Part shown: piece after piece, positions 11,501 to 19,212 of the stretch | Position numbering within the stretch: the stretch's first letter is position 1 | How the letters are laid out: each line of letters opens with the position of its first letter | Assembly (NCBI GenBank): GCA_002162955.1 | Contig: MABD01000012.1 | Span: 25,566 to 89,565, forward strand | DNA from: Gammaproteobacteria bacterium 45_16_T64 | GTDB taxonomy: Bacteria > Pseudomonadota > Gammaproteobacteria > Pseudomonadales > Ketobacteraceae | Length of the DNA stretch: 64,000 nt | Reading direction: 5' to 3' | Made by a program: the position numbers and the translations under genes | The notes under the pieces: generated by a model | Told to the model about the DNA's origin: nothing | The model's database searches: none | What the model saw: the letters and a program-made list of their open reading frames with translations, nothing else

Positions 11501-12045
11501 TCTTCGGTAATCCCCAGAAGATTTAATGTGTCAAACTCCACACCAGGATCAAACCCAAAACTGTTCGTGACGAATTGCTGAGCCTCATCTTCCGCGTCAC
11601 GTAGTGAGGTACCTGCGGCTATTCTTGAAAACACTTGTTGCGTAAAAATGTGTGTCATTAAATTTACGTTACTCGTGATCGACGGTAGCGCCGTATCTAC
11701 CGAGATCAGTGATTCTAAACCAACCTCTAACATCACAGGCAACCCAGTGACTTCATTGATAAAGCGACCTTTTGCTTTAATTACATAAGTCCCTGAGGTC
11801 GGTAAATCCAATGAATAATGTGAGCCATCCGTTTTTGCTAAAATATGCTTATCGGCCTTGAGCTTCCCGGATAATTCATCAACTTCTACTGCCTTTACAA
11901 CAAGCTCGGTAAAAATCCCTTTTTGAACAACGCCAGACACATTAATAACGTTACTGTTAGGGTGCTTGCTACTACTCCCGCATCCTTGAAGGAATAGCAT
12001 GCTGACTATCGAAAGCAACAGTACACACCGAATAACCACACTCAT
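5524..12045 (-). CDS. Giant (2173-aa) lipoprotein with Calx-beta-like domain
   Basis: First gene of a three-gene minus-strand operon. ATG 12045 is preferred over the longer frame at 12102 because it is preceded by AGGGAG and begins a lipoprotein signal (VLLLSIVSMLFLQGC, lipidated Cys 22). After the Cys comes a carboxypeptidase-regulatory-like stretch (VVQKGIFTELVVKAVEV, then GTYVIKAKG), common at the start of large gammaproteobacterial lipoproteins. A Calx-beta-like module follows at about residues 285-380 (DYLPLSQSLTIPAGETEIE). The middle is long and low in recognisable motifs, with a helical region around 1330-1800, and the last ~350 residues are Gly-rich beta-type sequence. Probably anchored in the outer membrane. 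The two downstream genes follow with 11- and 1-base gaps, suggesting one transcript and a common complex. Function unknown. Confidence 0.8.
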   Translation of the reverse strand: MSVVIRCVLLLSIVSMLFLQGCGSSSKHPNSNVINVSGVVQKGIFTELVVKAVEVDELSGKLKADKHILAKTDGSHYSLDLPTSGTYVIKAKGRFINEVTGLPVMLEVGLESLISVDTALPSITSNVNLMTHIFTQQVFSRIAAGTSLRDAEDEAQQFVTNSFGFDPGVEFDTLNLLGITEETTIDDPNLQLLLFSAATLDHLQPDETMHSWGAMVETLSTEDDNALIQTALAGLGGLGAESTYLAVQNNLGLPALSLFNGAQPVFLCQLSVACGWQVLEGPSISLITGPSLEADGDATLRIQLSGPSTSDVALRIQSADQGANAGEDYLPLSQSLTIPAGETEIETSLYFLLDNIEENNEYVSVSIISDSSSHRVVNGTVSILIREGVGDSANRLIDHVSIVDFCLTGFGSGVSAVDAVCVDDAVDALVTSSRASLGLRLGMAISCDNRVDCDPTQRNWGTEFILEMLGDDGSTIEESLVFARYRYQGEALWDTDIVGEPKHLHAHIGDDFFELVNVAADKGRALRVKARLMGYARVTAVSNLTLPRVFPATISAGDTEIGYEIISVVESEGGHNSKCVEGDFFLEGIYSIDNVTYHDARLCVAVSADKHSAQLVSGILSLGGERIELAPFHSSFIRPKRSRKPFVLGAPRIILPFAVNSESTNETYLHADGLPFAFRISGARITSQGLLLDYAGILYLPYQGIHKPETVLASNDVFYSTLHGDDKHGSLLLTEGAMNTSVEVPGGESAAYAYPEGLVSWDPFDISIVNGRIDSLSLMEIRNLQFSLEQSSKCGSLNCGGIPQSTHNIHGDGFLDGLGAVLGELNVQNNSLVHWGGHEGTSGSAFSRTDDLNAGSAVTLSLPGYQFLDVDDNGLDAQLNGHLIRGTNSSSPLPVVGLQRYPLGSDDAVEGNYWPTGITVGPEWYSRRDGGALPEVGSGRNLEGSAIGINNGSDAPYAFDVSKGAKYVLRNAGLTGVFNIAGYELDNPIGFYGYDMRFDRFAFTVVDNVLDEYSWIDGLLRLPDRNDVLLSQQEDENPLAGAAGFDVEFVSLALDCRGRFNGGNVVLGEGALPKAYAWNAETDIYHMGFDTAGSSAIGQCSSDPQWVTLDQTFDMHALNEPLKAVSVQWSPDGAIGASNLLTNQDYVLDGQENYAGFGVSVNQGRLETLLHAEGQPDALYGVAKLDGARVATYLWQAPVVDIRLRNTAHGADRSVVIGAGLIDSEDALKNAEFNLPDNPQFDVTAHRQWGDNFGFSLPTYYTSGDSTTAPAFIGRYQQTDLLVMQAGAGIDYIRPDDSMLSFGLSADIAKVSELPMSLDLSSSESIGRLGEFIQSAGIANVNLGAVLTPLQTRLAALERQSGAALESAMEVEILSLIENVAGQDIADLAGLLTGINSASNQLSAMTSADIMQDLSVQEGWEHQLHDNLQGMHEALITIDQVTNPSEKSAYLSAAIQHIQRLKSDVLPNFLLSNRQLRQSLLESSNRSISLLSVVSSRGMDLRENILRVAGESGRLSTLFDIDVNACISGDLLPEESLYLSPIVGYNRNIEGLLENLENLSVSTDLAGLTEGSSELLALLARTERRIQSLASSLGGDWEQGIGPLRSSICSESGSNFTVLLNRYLLENDQGTGLLEKLEGIDDRLSDVKRFIQSRGGVVADNLAYIDVYATVLEDMLDGLIAELLNTANTQSEGQPFLAQRVIDSTNENLVTLTTAPGFPWIIDSLYSSPDSDDNDFRRAVYLPVKSLLMEFSNTLGESVESELAGDFIAGQFTPVQLQRFITEKIMDTPSMQDVVRQEQQFTRSFVDEISQLSLRLTDQINGLAKNAIADALPEAADLIDAATGSMPNLPLTTGSIDGFARFNEFGFNQLHLDADWTMEAAVSDIEGPSFNGALDVLAFHGDGEDAPCDAGAGDNGFNVSISAYDVSAKVLGTNTIFDTVELNFTLSESEGATAYLPIGIGGGISLTEPTDYQSFTLYQFEFDASIGQSEVYLGVGGLGAFDGSEMGLNVFLGRTCNDQNVSNIDSAVSSILPFSGEPFLGVYLRGELTAPFITAGCALDVSFRGSAGAWITAEPIPSVGGIIGGGTLGSIACLGSVRGQLDTLASVDSNGDVYFSGQAFAVGGAGFDCDRGTWTSAGRSRGDDWCGTADISANVRYQNKKWHADVDRPSGIH

Positions 12046-12144
12046 CCCATACTCCCTGTCAATGGCTAGCCCTAACCTAGAAAACCTCAGTTTTCCACGC
12101 AAGGTCTTGAGTGTATAGTGTGGCTACATAGGTAGGGTTAATCC

Positions 12145-12162
12145 ACTAGCCACCTGGCTAGT
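12145..12162. promoter_or_regulatory. Palindrome upstream of the giant-lipoprotein operon
   Basis: Eight-base arms ACTAGCCA and TGGCTAGT separated by CC, about 100 bases upstream of ATG 12045 and 40 bases after the radD stop. It has no T-run in the direction of radD transcription, so an operator is more likely than a radD terminator. The binding protein is unknown. Confidence 0.35.
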
Positions 12163-12202
12163 TTTAAGTACAGTGAATAGAGCGACAAAAATGTGTTTGC
12201 CA

Positions 12203-14008
12203 TTATTCCAACTCATTGGCTCTTCTATACCTCCCTTCATAATCGAATATCTTTTCCGTGATTTGCCAAAAGCGATCCTTCTTTCCTTTACGCCCTATGA
12301 CAAAATCTGGTGTTCTGAAACGTAACTGCTGAGCCATTACGTCCGCTACCGACGTATCCTTGAGTCGCGGAGAACGCTCCTTAAGATGGTACTTACTAAA
12401 CTGATGATAGAAAACCCCGCGCTGCGCTTCTGTGTCAAACGCAAAATATTCCGCCATCTCAGTAGCATCCTCGTCATAAAACGAAATCTTAAGCCGATCA
12501 GCCCCTTTTACATTAACTGCCTCAAACGTCATTCCTGAACACCGCAACACCATACAGTCCCGTAAGGCCAGCGCCTTTTTTAGCATTTCATCTGGATCGA
12601 CAAGTAAAAGCTCACACTGATGACACTGGCGCGCGGCAATATCATTGGGCTCACCGCAACCGCTGCACACCTTGAACCGCCAACGGTAATCACATTGCTG
12701 CAACTGATGGCACAAAGCATCTTGGCTCTCGACCAACCCCCGACAGCGACGACCATAGTGCTCTACAATATGGCCATTATCATCCTTAATACCCCAAAAA
12801 TTATTGGTATGGGCACATAGTGGGCACGTTATATCAACCACTTCACTTTGGCTATTCGGTTTGGTTTCTGCAATATGTGGGCGATAGAGGTCGTGTCTGT
12901 TCCCAGCATAATCCAATACGAGACAATCTTTCTTTCCTTCACTCAACCTTAACCCGCGCCCGATGATTTGTTGATACAGACCAACAGACTCTGTAGGACG
13001 TAATATTGCTATTAGATCCACATGAGGAGCATCAAATCCTGTGGTTAACACAGACACGTTGACTAGAAATTTTATGTGCCGATCTTTAAATGCTGCAATA
13101 ACAGAATCACGGGCTCTCGCTTTCATATCACCAATGATCATTGCCGAGTTTTCTGGTGGCAAATACGTTAGGATTTCCTTTGCATGAGCTACAGTCGCAG
13201 CAAATATCATTACCCCACTTCGACCCTTAGCCTTATCCACAACCTGAGCAATTATTCGTTTAGTAGCCCTCTTTGATCCTTTGAGTACGGCATTTAACTC
13301 CGCCTGAGCGTAAATACCCAAGGCAGTTGGTCGCAATTTCTCAAAATCATATAACGCGACAGGTGCATCCAGCAAAGTCGCAGGTGTGAGATAGCCTTCT
13401 TCAATCATATGCCGCAACGGTAATTCGAATACACAGGCAGTAAAGGGTTTAGTCTCAGCAGAACGCTGACAGCCCTCTCCTAGATGCTGTTGATAGATCC
13501 ATCCACCATCAAGCCGATAAGGCGTTGCCGTTAAGCCTAGTACTTTTAGCTGGCGATTGTGTTTCTTGAGGCTTCGTATGATTTTCTGATATTCAGAATT
13601 GTCTTCTAGCGAAACGCGATGACATTCATCAATTATTAACAGTGAGAAAGAGTCTTCAAACGCGTCGAGATTTCGAGCAACGGATTGCACAGAGCCAAAT
13701 ACTACTTGAGTATCCGCTTCCTTTCGTCCAAGACCCGCCGCAAATATTGAGGCTGGATGACCGTAGCTCTCATATTTTCCACAGTTTTGCTGCACCAATT
13801 CCTTTACATGCGCTAATACCAAAATTCGCCCGCGTGCAATCCGCGCTAACTCTGCGATTACCAAACTTTTACCGGCACCAGTGGGCAACACTAGCAAAGC
13901 TGCTTTATCACTTTCCCGAAAATAACGAACGACCGCATCAACAGCGTCTTGTTGATACGGTCGCAATGTGAAGCGTTGGGATGGTGAATTAGGCGTATTC
14001 TGATGCAT
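12203..14008 (-). CDS. radD: RadD-type DEAD/DEAH-box DNA repair helicase
   Basis: Superfamily 2 ATPase of the E. coli RadD (YejH) family, a cytoplasmic protein acting in double-strand-break and crosslink repair. Visible motifs: Q-like FTLRPYQ near the N-terminus, Walker A LPTGAGKS, Walker B IIDECHR (a DEAH variant), motif III GLTATPYR, and motif VI QIIGRGLRLS. The C-terminal part has the RadD zinc-type cysteines (CPLCAHT, CSGCGEPNDIAARQCHQC) and the family's closing motif IFDYEGRYRRANEL. I recall E. coli RadD at about 586 residues; this start gives 601. ATG 14008 is preferred to the GTG at 14023, though neither has a good ribosome site, and a TATAAT box sits 6 bases before the ATG. The gene starts 57 bases after the racemase gene. 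Confidence 0.93.
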   Translation of the reverse strand: MHQNTPNSPSQRFTLRPYQQDAVDAVVRYFRESDKAALLVLPTGAGKSLVIAELARIARGRILVLAHVKELVQQNCGKYESYGHPASIFAAGLGRKEADTQVVFGSVQSVARNLDAFEDSFSLLIIDECHRVSLEDNSEYQKIIRSLKKHNRQLKVLGLTATPYRLDGGWIYQQHLGEGCQRSAETKPFTACVFELPLRHMIEEGYLTPATLLDAPVALYDFEKLRPTALGIYAQAELNAVLKGSKRATKRIIAQVVDKAKGRSGVMIFAATVAHAKEILTYLPPENSAMIIGDMKARARDSVIAAFKDRHIKFLVNVSVLTTGFDAPHVDLIAILRPTESVGLYQQIIGRGLRLSEGKKDCLVLDYAGNRHDLYRPHIAETKPNSQSEVVDITCPLCAHTNNFWGIKDDNGHIVEHYGRRCRGLVESQDALCHQLQQCDYRWRFKVCSGCGEPNDIAARQCHQCELLLVDPDEMLKKALALRDCMVLRCSGMTFEAVNVKGADRLKISFYDEDATEMAEYFAFDTEAQRGVFYHQFSKYHLKERSPRLKDTSVADVMAQQLRFRTPDFVIGRKGKKDRFWQITEKIFDYEGRYRRANELE

Positions 14009-14014
14009 GGCTCG

Positions 14015-14020
14015 ATTATA
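14015..14020 (-). promoter_or_regulatory. Consensus -10 box (TATAAT) just before radD
   Basis: A perfect TATAAT on the minus strand lies 6 bases before the chosen radD ATG, which would put transcription start at or next to the start codon (leaderless mRNA). No good -35 is seen at 17 bases, so this is tentative. Confidence 0.3.
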
Positions 14021-14065
14021 CACACCTGCACCGAGCTTTTAGGCCTTAATTCCCATTCCAATGGT

Positions 14066-15202
14066 TTAGGTTAAGGCCCCTGCCTTCGACAGGCTCTCTA
14101 TCTCGCTGTCTGAAAAGCCCCAGTCCTTCAGCACACTAAGAGTATTTTTACCTTCAGACTGAGGTACAGATGGCTTATCACACGGGGTACGGCTAAACCG
14201 TGGCGCAGGAGCGGGCTGTTGAACACCTCCCACTTCAATATAGGTATCGCGGGCTTTATTATGAGGGTGCTCAACTGCTTCTTTAAAGTCTAAAATGCCA
14301 GCAACGCACGCATCACTTCCCTCAAAAATATCGGCCCATTCCTCTCGAGTTTTGGACTTAAATACTTCAATAAAGGTATTTTTCATTTCAACCCACTTCT
14401 TCGGATTGTTCTGATCCTTTATAAAGCGCTCCGGCATTCCAGCTTTGGTGACCATTTCAGCAAAAAATTGAGGCTCAATAGGGCCGACTGACACAAATTT
14501 ACCATCGGCTGTTTCATAAGCACCGTAGAACGGTGCTCCACCGTCTAGCAAATTGCTCTCCCGAGAGGTATTCCATGCGCCAATTGTATTCATTGTATAG
14601 AACATGCTCATTAGGTGAGCGGAGCCGTCGGTAATGGCGGTATCAATCACCTGCCCTTTGCCGGACTTCTGTGCATCCAACAACGCCGCCAGCATACCCG
14701 TCACCAAGAACATGCTGCCCCCAGCGAAATCACCTACTAGATTTAACGGCGGGACAGGCGTGTCTGCAGTACCTATTGCGGCCGCGGCCCCTGTCAGTGA
14801 AATATAATTGAGATCATGTCCGGCAGCATGAGCTAACGGTCCCGTTTGGCCCCAACCAGTCATACGCCCATACACTATCTTAGGGTTTCGCTCTAAGCAC
14901 ACGTCAGGACCAAAACCTAAGCGCTCAGTCACCCCAGGACGAAAACCTTCAAAAATTCCGTCAGCCCCTTCCACAAGTTTCAATAAAGCATCAAGCCCTT
15001 CCTTACTTTTTAAATCAAGTGCAATGCTCTTTTTTCCGCGAGAGAGCACATCCATCGCAGAAGGCGGTGCAATACTGGACGGTTTTGACGCTCGTTCAAC
15101 AACGATAACTTCAGCGCCTAAATCTGCCAATAACATACCAGCATATGGCCCAGGGCCGATGCCCTTGAGTTCAATAATTTTTATACCTGATAAAGGTCCC
15201 AT
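14066..15202 (-). CDS. CaiB/BaiF family III CoA-transferase, alpha-methylacyl-CoA racemase-like
   Basis: Cytoplasmic acyl-CoA enzyme of 378 residues, a typical length for alpha-methylacyl-CoA racemases, which epimerise 2-methyl-branched acyl-CoAs so that they can enter beta-oxidation. Family signatures are GPGPYAGMLLADLGAEVI at the N-terminus, RGKKSIALDLK, GRMTGWGQTGP, the His in AAGHDLNYI and the Asp in NLVGDFAGGS; the last two match the racemase catalytic pair. I chose ATG 15202 because AGGTGA sits 5 bases upstream; a GTG at 15211 would overlap that box. It follows the FadJ-like gene, but an intrinsic terminator lies between them. A formyl- or succinyl-CoA transferase remains possible within the superfamily. 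Confidence 0.88.
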   Translation of the reverse strand: MGPLSGIKIIELKGIGPGPYAGMLLADLGAEVIVVERASKPSSIAPPSAMDVLSRGKKSIALDLKSKEGLDALLKLVEGADGIFEGFRPGVTERLGFGPDVCLERNPKIVYGRMTGWGQTGPLAHAAGHDLNYISLTGAAAAIGTADTPVPPLNLVGDFAGGSMFLVTGMLAALLDAQKSGKGQVIDTAITDGSAHLMSMFYTMNTIGAWNTSRESNLLDGGAPFYGAYETADGKFVSVGPIEPQFFAEMVTKAGMPERFIKDQNNPKKWVEMKNTFIEVFKSKTREEWADIFEGSDACVAGILDFKEAVEHPHNKARDTYIEVGGVQQPAPAPRFSRTPCDKPSVPQSEGKNTLSVLKDWGFSDSEIESLSKAGALT

Positions 15203-15229
15203 CAATGTCACCTGTAAGTTCTATAACAT

Positions 15230-15269
15230 AAAAAAAGCGCCAACTAAAATTCATCATAGTGGGCGCTTT
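15230..15269 (-). terminator. Rho-independent terminator after the FadJ-like gene
   Basis: Arms 15234-15246 and 15257-15269 pair over 13 bases with one mismatch (core AAAGCGCC/GGCGCTTT), with a 10-base loop. On the minus strand the stem is followed by seven Ts (15236-15230). It lies 31 bases after the FadJ-like stop. Confidence 0.85.
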
Positions 15270-15299
15270 AGAAAGGTTGCTAATTCCAGAAACTAAGCG

Positions 15300-17444
15300 C
15301 TACTGAAATGTCTCACCACTTGCAATTTTATCGGCAACAATTTGTGGGCAATCAAATCGCTCGCCATACTGTTCTGAAAGCTCTGCACAACGTGCTTGGA
15401 ACTTCTCAAGGCCGTAGGTATTTACAAACTGCAAGAAACCACCCGTCCACAATGGAGCCCCGATACCCATAATCGAACCAATATTACCATCAGCAACTGA
15501 ACGCAATACGTTGGTTTCTAGGCACTTCAATGACTCAATGACCTGGCGGAATAGCAACCTGTCTTTGATGTCTTGATCTGATATTTCAAATTCAGGCTTA
15601 TGGAACTTGTCTACGATTCCCGGCCAAATGTTTTTGTTACCGTCAGCATACTCATAGTAACCACCACCATGGTGACGACCACCTCGACCATTCTCCACGG
15701 TAAGAAAATTAATCACCTCACGTAAGGCATTCTGCTCACCCCACTTATCAGGAATGCCCATAGCTTTCCAGGTCTCCATCCCTTTACGGACTAATTCTAA
15801 ACTTACTTCATCATTGACCGTTAATGGTCCTACTGGCATCCCAATGGCTTTACCCAGGTTATCCGCTCGAACTGGATAAACGCCTTCGGTAACCATGCGG
15901 GCACCTTCGTCGAAGTAAGTACCAAATGTGCGAGAAGTAAAGAACCCCATGGAATCATTAACCACAATAGGCGTTTTCTTAATCTGCTTTGTGTAATCAA
16001 ATGCTTTTGCTAAAGCAAGATCGCTAGTCTGATCACCACAGATAATTTCCACCAGTGGCATCTTATCTACAGGCGAGAAGAAGTGGATACCAATAAAGTT
16101 TTCAGGCTTGCTTGAGACTTCAGCAAGTTGACCAATAGGCAACGTTGAGGTGTTTGAACCCCAAATACCGCCTTCACATAAGTATTTTTCGGTACTGGCA
16201 GTAATCTTGTTCTTTAGCTCGATATTCTCAAATACAGCCTCAATGATCAGATCGCAGCCCTGCAAGTCAGCATCAACAGCCGTAGGCTTGATAAGAGCCA
16301 AAACCTCTGATTTTTTCTCTTCAGTCATTCGCCCTTTAGCGACACGTTTTGCAAGCAATTTTTCTGAGTAGGATTTTCCTTTTTCAGCAGCTTCCGCAGA
16401 AATGTCCTTTAGAATAACTTCAATTCCTGCCATCGCAGAAACATAAGCAATCCCCTGCCCCATCATACCAGCACCTAGCACACCGACCTTTTTAGTCAGT
16501 TGCGGCTCGATACCCTTAGGTCGAGATGCACCGCCATTGACTTTATTCATCTGAAAGAAAAAAGTGGTAATAAGATTCTTGGCTTCTGGTGTAGTCGCGA
16601 GGTACGCAAGACCACGACTCTCAATACGCATAGCGGTATTGAAATCTACGCGAGCCGCTTCAACGGCACAGTTAAGAATTTCTTCTGGAGCAGGTAATAA
16701 TCCGCGTGTTTTTTGCGCCAACATGGCGGGTGCACCACCAATAACTTGGGCTAGTTTAGGGGAATTAGCACTTCCACCTGGAATTTTGAAACCCTTTTGA
16801 TCCCATGGTTGCACAGCCGCTGCACTGTTATCTTTTTGCTCAAGAATATAAGCCTTGGCACGCGGTACTAATTCCTCTAACGAATCAACGGTTTCATGAA
16901 TCATACCCGCCTTTAACGCTTTCTCTGACGTGACCTTTTTACCTTCTAACAAGTATGGCAACGCATTTTGCAGTCCAAGTAGGTTTACCATGCGGACTAC
17001 ACCGCCACCGCCAGGCAAAAGACCCAAACTCACTTCCGGCAACCCAAGTTGTACGGATTTGTGATTAAAGGCAATGCGATAGTTTGTGGCCAAACAGATT
17101 TCAAAACCGCCACCCAAGGCAGCACCATTTATGGCAGCAACTACAGGTACGGGTAGCTCCTCTAAGCGACGTAATGGCTGCTTGATTTGCGTAAGCATTT
17201 CCATAAATTGAGCTTCTTCGCCTTTCTTAGCCAATAGAAGATCATTTAAGTCTCCACCCGCAAAGAAAGTTTTCTTAGCAGACGCAAATACCACGCCGGT
17301 TAAACCATCTTCAGCTCCAAGCTTTTCAACGGTTTCTGCCATTGCCTTCCGATATTCTGTGTTCATTGCATTGACTGGACCCGTTTGATCCATAGTGACG
17401 GTTACGATTCCGTTGGCATCTTTTTCGTACTTAAATACACTCAT
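15300..17444 (-). CDS. FadJ/FadB-like enoyl-CoA hydratase / 3-hydroxyacyl-CoA dehydrogenase
   Basis: Bifunctional beta-oxidation enzyme, 714 residues, matching FadJ-type alpha subunits. The N-terminal crotonase domain (about 1-190) has the oxyanion segment AGGDLNDLL, GAALGGGFEICLA with the first catalytic Glu, and LGLPEVSLGLLPGGGG with the second. The NAD-binding domain starts at about residue 315 (GVLGAGMMGQGIA), and the catalytic His is in IGIHFFSPVDKMPLVEII. The C-terminal helical domain follows. Start ATG 17444 has an AGGAAAAG ribosome site. It lies 44 bases downstream of the thiolase gene, so the two encode the usual alpha and beta partners of a trifunctional complex. Its own terminator follows. 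Confidence 0.93.
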   Translation of the reverse strand: MSVFKYEKDANGIVTVTMDQTGPVNAMNTEYRKAMAETVEKLGAEDGLTGVVFASAKKTFFAGGDLNDLLLAKKGEEAQFMEMLTQIKQPLRRLEELPVPVVAAINGAALGGGFEICLATNYRIAFNHKSVQLGLPEVSLGLLPGGGGVVRMVNLLGLQNALPYLLEGKKVTSEKALKAGMIHETVDSLEELVPRAKAYILEQKDNSAAAVQPWDQKGFKIPGGSANSPKLAQVIGGAPAMLAQKTRGLLPAPEEILNCAVEAARVDFNTAMRIESRGLAYLATTPEAKNLITTFFFQMNKVNGGASRPKGIEPQLTKKVGVLGAGMMGQGIAYVSAMAGIEVILKDISAEAAEKGKSYSEKLLAKRVAKGRMTEEKKSEVLALIKPTAVDADLQGCDLIIEAVFENIELKNKITASTEKYLCEGGIWGSNTSTLPIGQLAEVSSKPENFIGIHFFSPVDKMPLVEIICGDQTSDLALAKAFDYTKQIKKTPIVVNDSMGFFTSRTFGTYFDEGARMVTEGVYPVRADNLGKAIGMPVGPLTVNDEVSLELVRKGMETWKAMGIPDKWGEQNALREVINFLTVENGRGGRHHGGGYYEYADGNKNIWPGIVDKFHKPEFEISDQDIKDRLLFRQVIESLKCLETNVLRSVADGNIGSIMGIGAPLWTGGFLQFVNTYGLEKFQARCAELSEQYGERFDCPQIVADKIASGETFQ

Positions 17445-17488
17445 GATTCTTTTCCTGAAATTTTGTTGTTAATCGGCAACGGTTCGTT

Positions 17489-18700
17489 TTATACGCGCTC
17501 AATGATAGTCGCAATACCCATACCACCACCTACACACAAAGAAAGCATCGCGCGTTTAAGATTACGGCGCTCCAATTCATCCAACATAATACTCACCAGC
17601 ATCGCTCCGGTGGCACCTAATGGGTGACCCATTGCAATCGCACCGCCATTAACATTAGTCACGTCATGACTGATATCCAGATCTTTCATATAACGCATGG
17701 CTACCGAGGCAAAGGCTTCGTTGATCTCCCACAGGTCTATATCCGACGCTTGCAAACCGGCTTTTTCTAAGCATTTTTTGGCAGCAGGTCCAGGTCCCGC
17801 AAGCATAATGACCGGGCATGTGGATAGAACAGTACCCGCAACAATACGTCCACGTGGCGCTAGACCTAGATCTTTACCGGCTTTTTCGCTACCAATAAGT
17901 ACCGCCGAAGCACCATCAACGATACCCGAAGAATTACCAGGGGTATGGACATGCTCAACGCGCTCTAAGGAATTATATTTACGCAATATCACATCATCAA
18001 AACCAAACCCACCCATCTTCTCGAAGGACGCTCTTAAGTTTCCTAGGCCTTCCATAGTCGTGTTTGGCTTAATGAAATCATCTTTTTCTAGAATGATCAG
18101 GCCATTTTTATCAAGAACAGGTAATACAGATTTATCAAAATATCCGTTATCGCGGGCATGAGTCGCGCGCCTTTGTGATTCCACCGCGAAAGCATCTACA
18201 TCTTCACGGCTGTAACCATCTAAATTGGCAATAACATCAGCGCCAATACCCTGAGGTACAAAGTCAGTTTTTAGTTGAAACGCAACATCTCCGCCTAAAG
18301 CTCCGCCATTTGATCCCATAGGAATACGAGACATTGACTCTACACCGCCAGCAACAACAAGCTCTTCCCAGCCAGAAGCGATTTTTTGGGCTGCCATATT
18401 CACCGCTTCTAAACCAGAAGCACAAAAACGATCCAATTGAACTCCCGCGACGGACTCATCCCAATCAGCGTTTTGAACAACCATCTTTGCAACATCTGAG
18501 CCCTGCTCACCAACAGGTGTTACACAGCCTAATATCACGTCATCAACGTAAGAAGTATCAAGGTCTAACCGAGACTGTAGTCCTCGTAATAGGCCAGCAC
18601 CCAAATCAATCGGTTTAACTTCGTGCAGACTTCCGTCTTTCTTACCTTTGCTACGAGGAGTACGAACGGCTTCGTAGATATAAGCGTGATTAGTCATCAT
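17489..18700 (-). CDS. Acetyl-CoA C-acyltransferase (thiolase)
   Basis: Thiolase, the beta-oxidation partner of the downstream dehydrogenase-hydratase, cleaving 3-ketoacyl-CoA with CoA. From ATG 18700 it has about 403 residues, the normal size. Visible active-site features: nucleophilic Cys in [13 protein letters not shown], the NEAFA segment, the His of [15 protein letters not shown], and the second Cys in [10 protein letters not shown]. The longer frame up to 18787 adds an Arg/Leu-rich stretch before the conserved start ([12 protein letters not shown]), and the AGAAAGAGA box just before 18700 favours the shorter form; ATG 18697 is equally possible. First gene of the fad-like block. It could serve degradation or acetoacetyl-CoA formation, but the adjacent FadJ-like gene favours degradation. 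Confidence 0.93.
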   Translation of the reverse strand: MMTNHAYIYEAVRTPRSKGKKDGSLHEVKPIDLGAGLLRGLQSRLDLDTSYVDDVILGCVTPVGEQGSDVAKMVVQNADWDESVAGVQLDRFCASGLEAVNMAAQKIASGWEELVVAGGVESMSRIPMGSNGGALGGDVAFQLKTDFVPQGIGADVIANLDGYSREDVDAFAVESQRRATHARDNGYFDKSVLPVLDKNGLIILEKDDFIKPNTTMEGLGNLRASFEKMGGFGFDDVILRKYNSLERVEHVHTPGNSSGIVDGASAVLIGSEKAGKDLGLAPRGRIVAGTVLSTCPVIMLAGPGPAAKKCLEKAGLQASDIDLWEINEAFASVAMRYMKDLDISHDVTNVNGGAIAMGHPLGATGAMLVSIMLDELERRNLKRAMLSLCVGGGMGIATIIERV

Positions 18701-19212
18701 ATGTCTCTTTCTAGTTAACAGACCCAAGCGGGTGCAAAGTGCAACCAGTTTGCGTCGTAAGGCAGGGGGAAACAATGGCATGGGCAATCACAAAAATAGA
18801 CATAAACTATCACCACTTCTAGGTATATCGACCTACGATAAAATAGCTAAATCGACCATAAGAAAGTCAATTAATGAGCGATATACCGAGAAATATGCTC
18901 TGTAGGCCACCAACCATCACAATTAACTCACTTAGGCATGATCCCCACGGAACGAGATATGCCTAATAGTTGAGACACCACAAACCCAACCAATCGGCCT
19001 TTATGTTCGAAAAAGCTGATAGGGTGAGTGAAATGACGTCATCTTTGGCCGTTCCATCCTACATTGATATTCAAGGCCAAGAGGCGCCTCCTTTGCACAC
19101 CTTAACTTGCTCTACGTTGCTGTCAGAATTATCGAGTTAAAACTACACTTGTTGAAAGGCTAACGTAATTCGAAGAAGCAACCTCTTTGGGTGCCATCAT
19201 AGAGATTATTAA
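18701..19212. other. Divergent intergenic region, thiolase / histidine kinase
   Basis: About 510 bases with no convincing gene between two divergent genes, so it should carry both promoters. The clearest structure is an inverted repeat with 8-base arms TTAGGCAT (18932-18939) and ATGCCTAA (18959-18966) separated by 19 bases. A TGACGTCA octamer occurs near 19035. No confident -35/-10 pair was found. Confidence 0.4.

Noticed and set aside
12400..12700. RadD region as a restriction-type helicase (defence)
   Set aside because: The C-terminal cysteines and IFDYEGRYRRANEL ending match RadD specifically; no methylase or nuclease neighbours.
14042..14078. Stem-loop GGCCTTAA/TTAAGGCC between the racemase and radD genes
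   Set aside because: 21-base spacer, no T-run in either direction and overlaps the racemase stop; could be chance.
17697..18161. 154-codon plus-strand open frame
   Set aside because: Lies wholly antisense to the thiolase gene, whose active-site motifs are intact; no ribosome site or protein motif.
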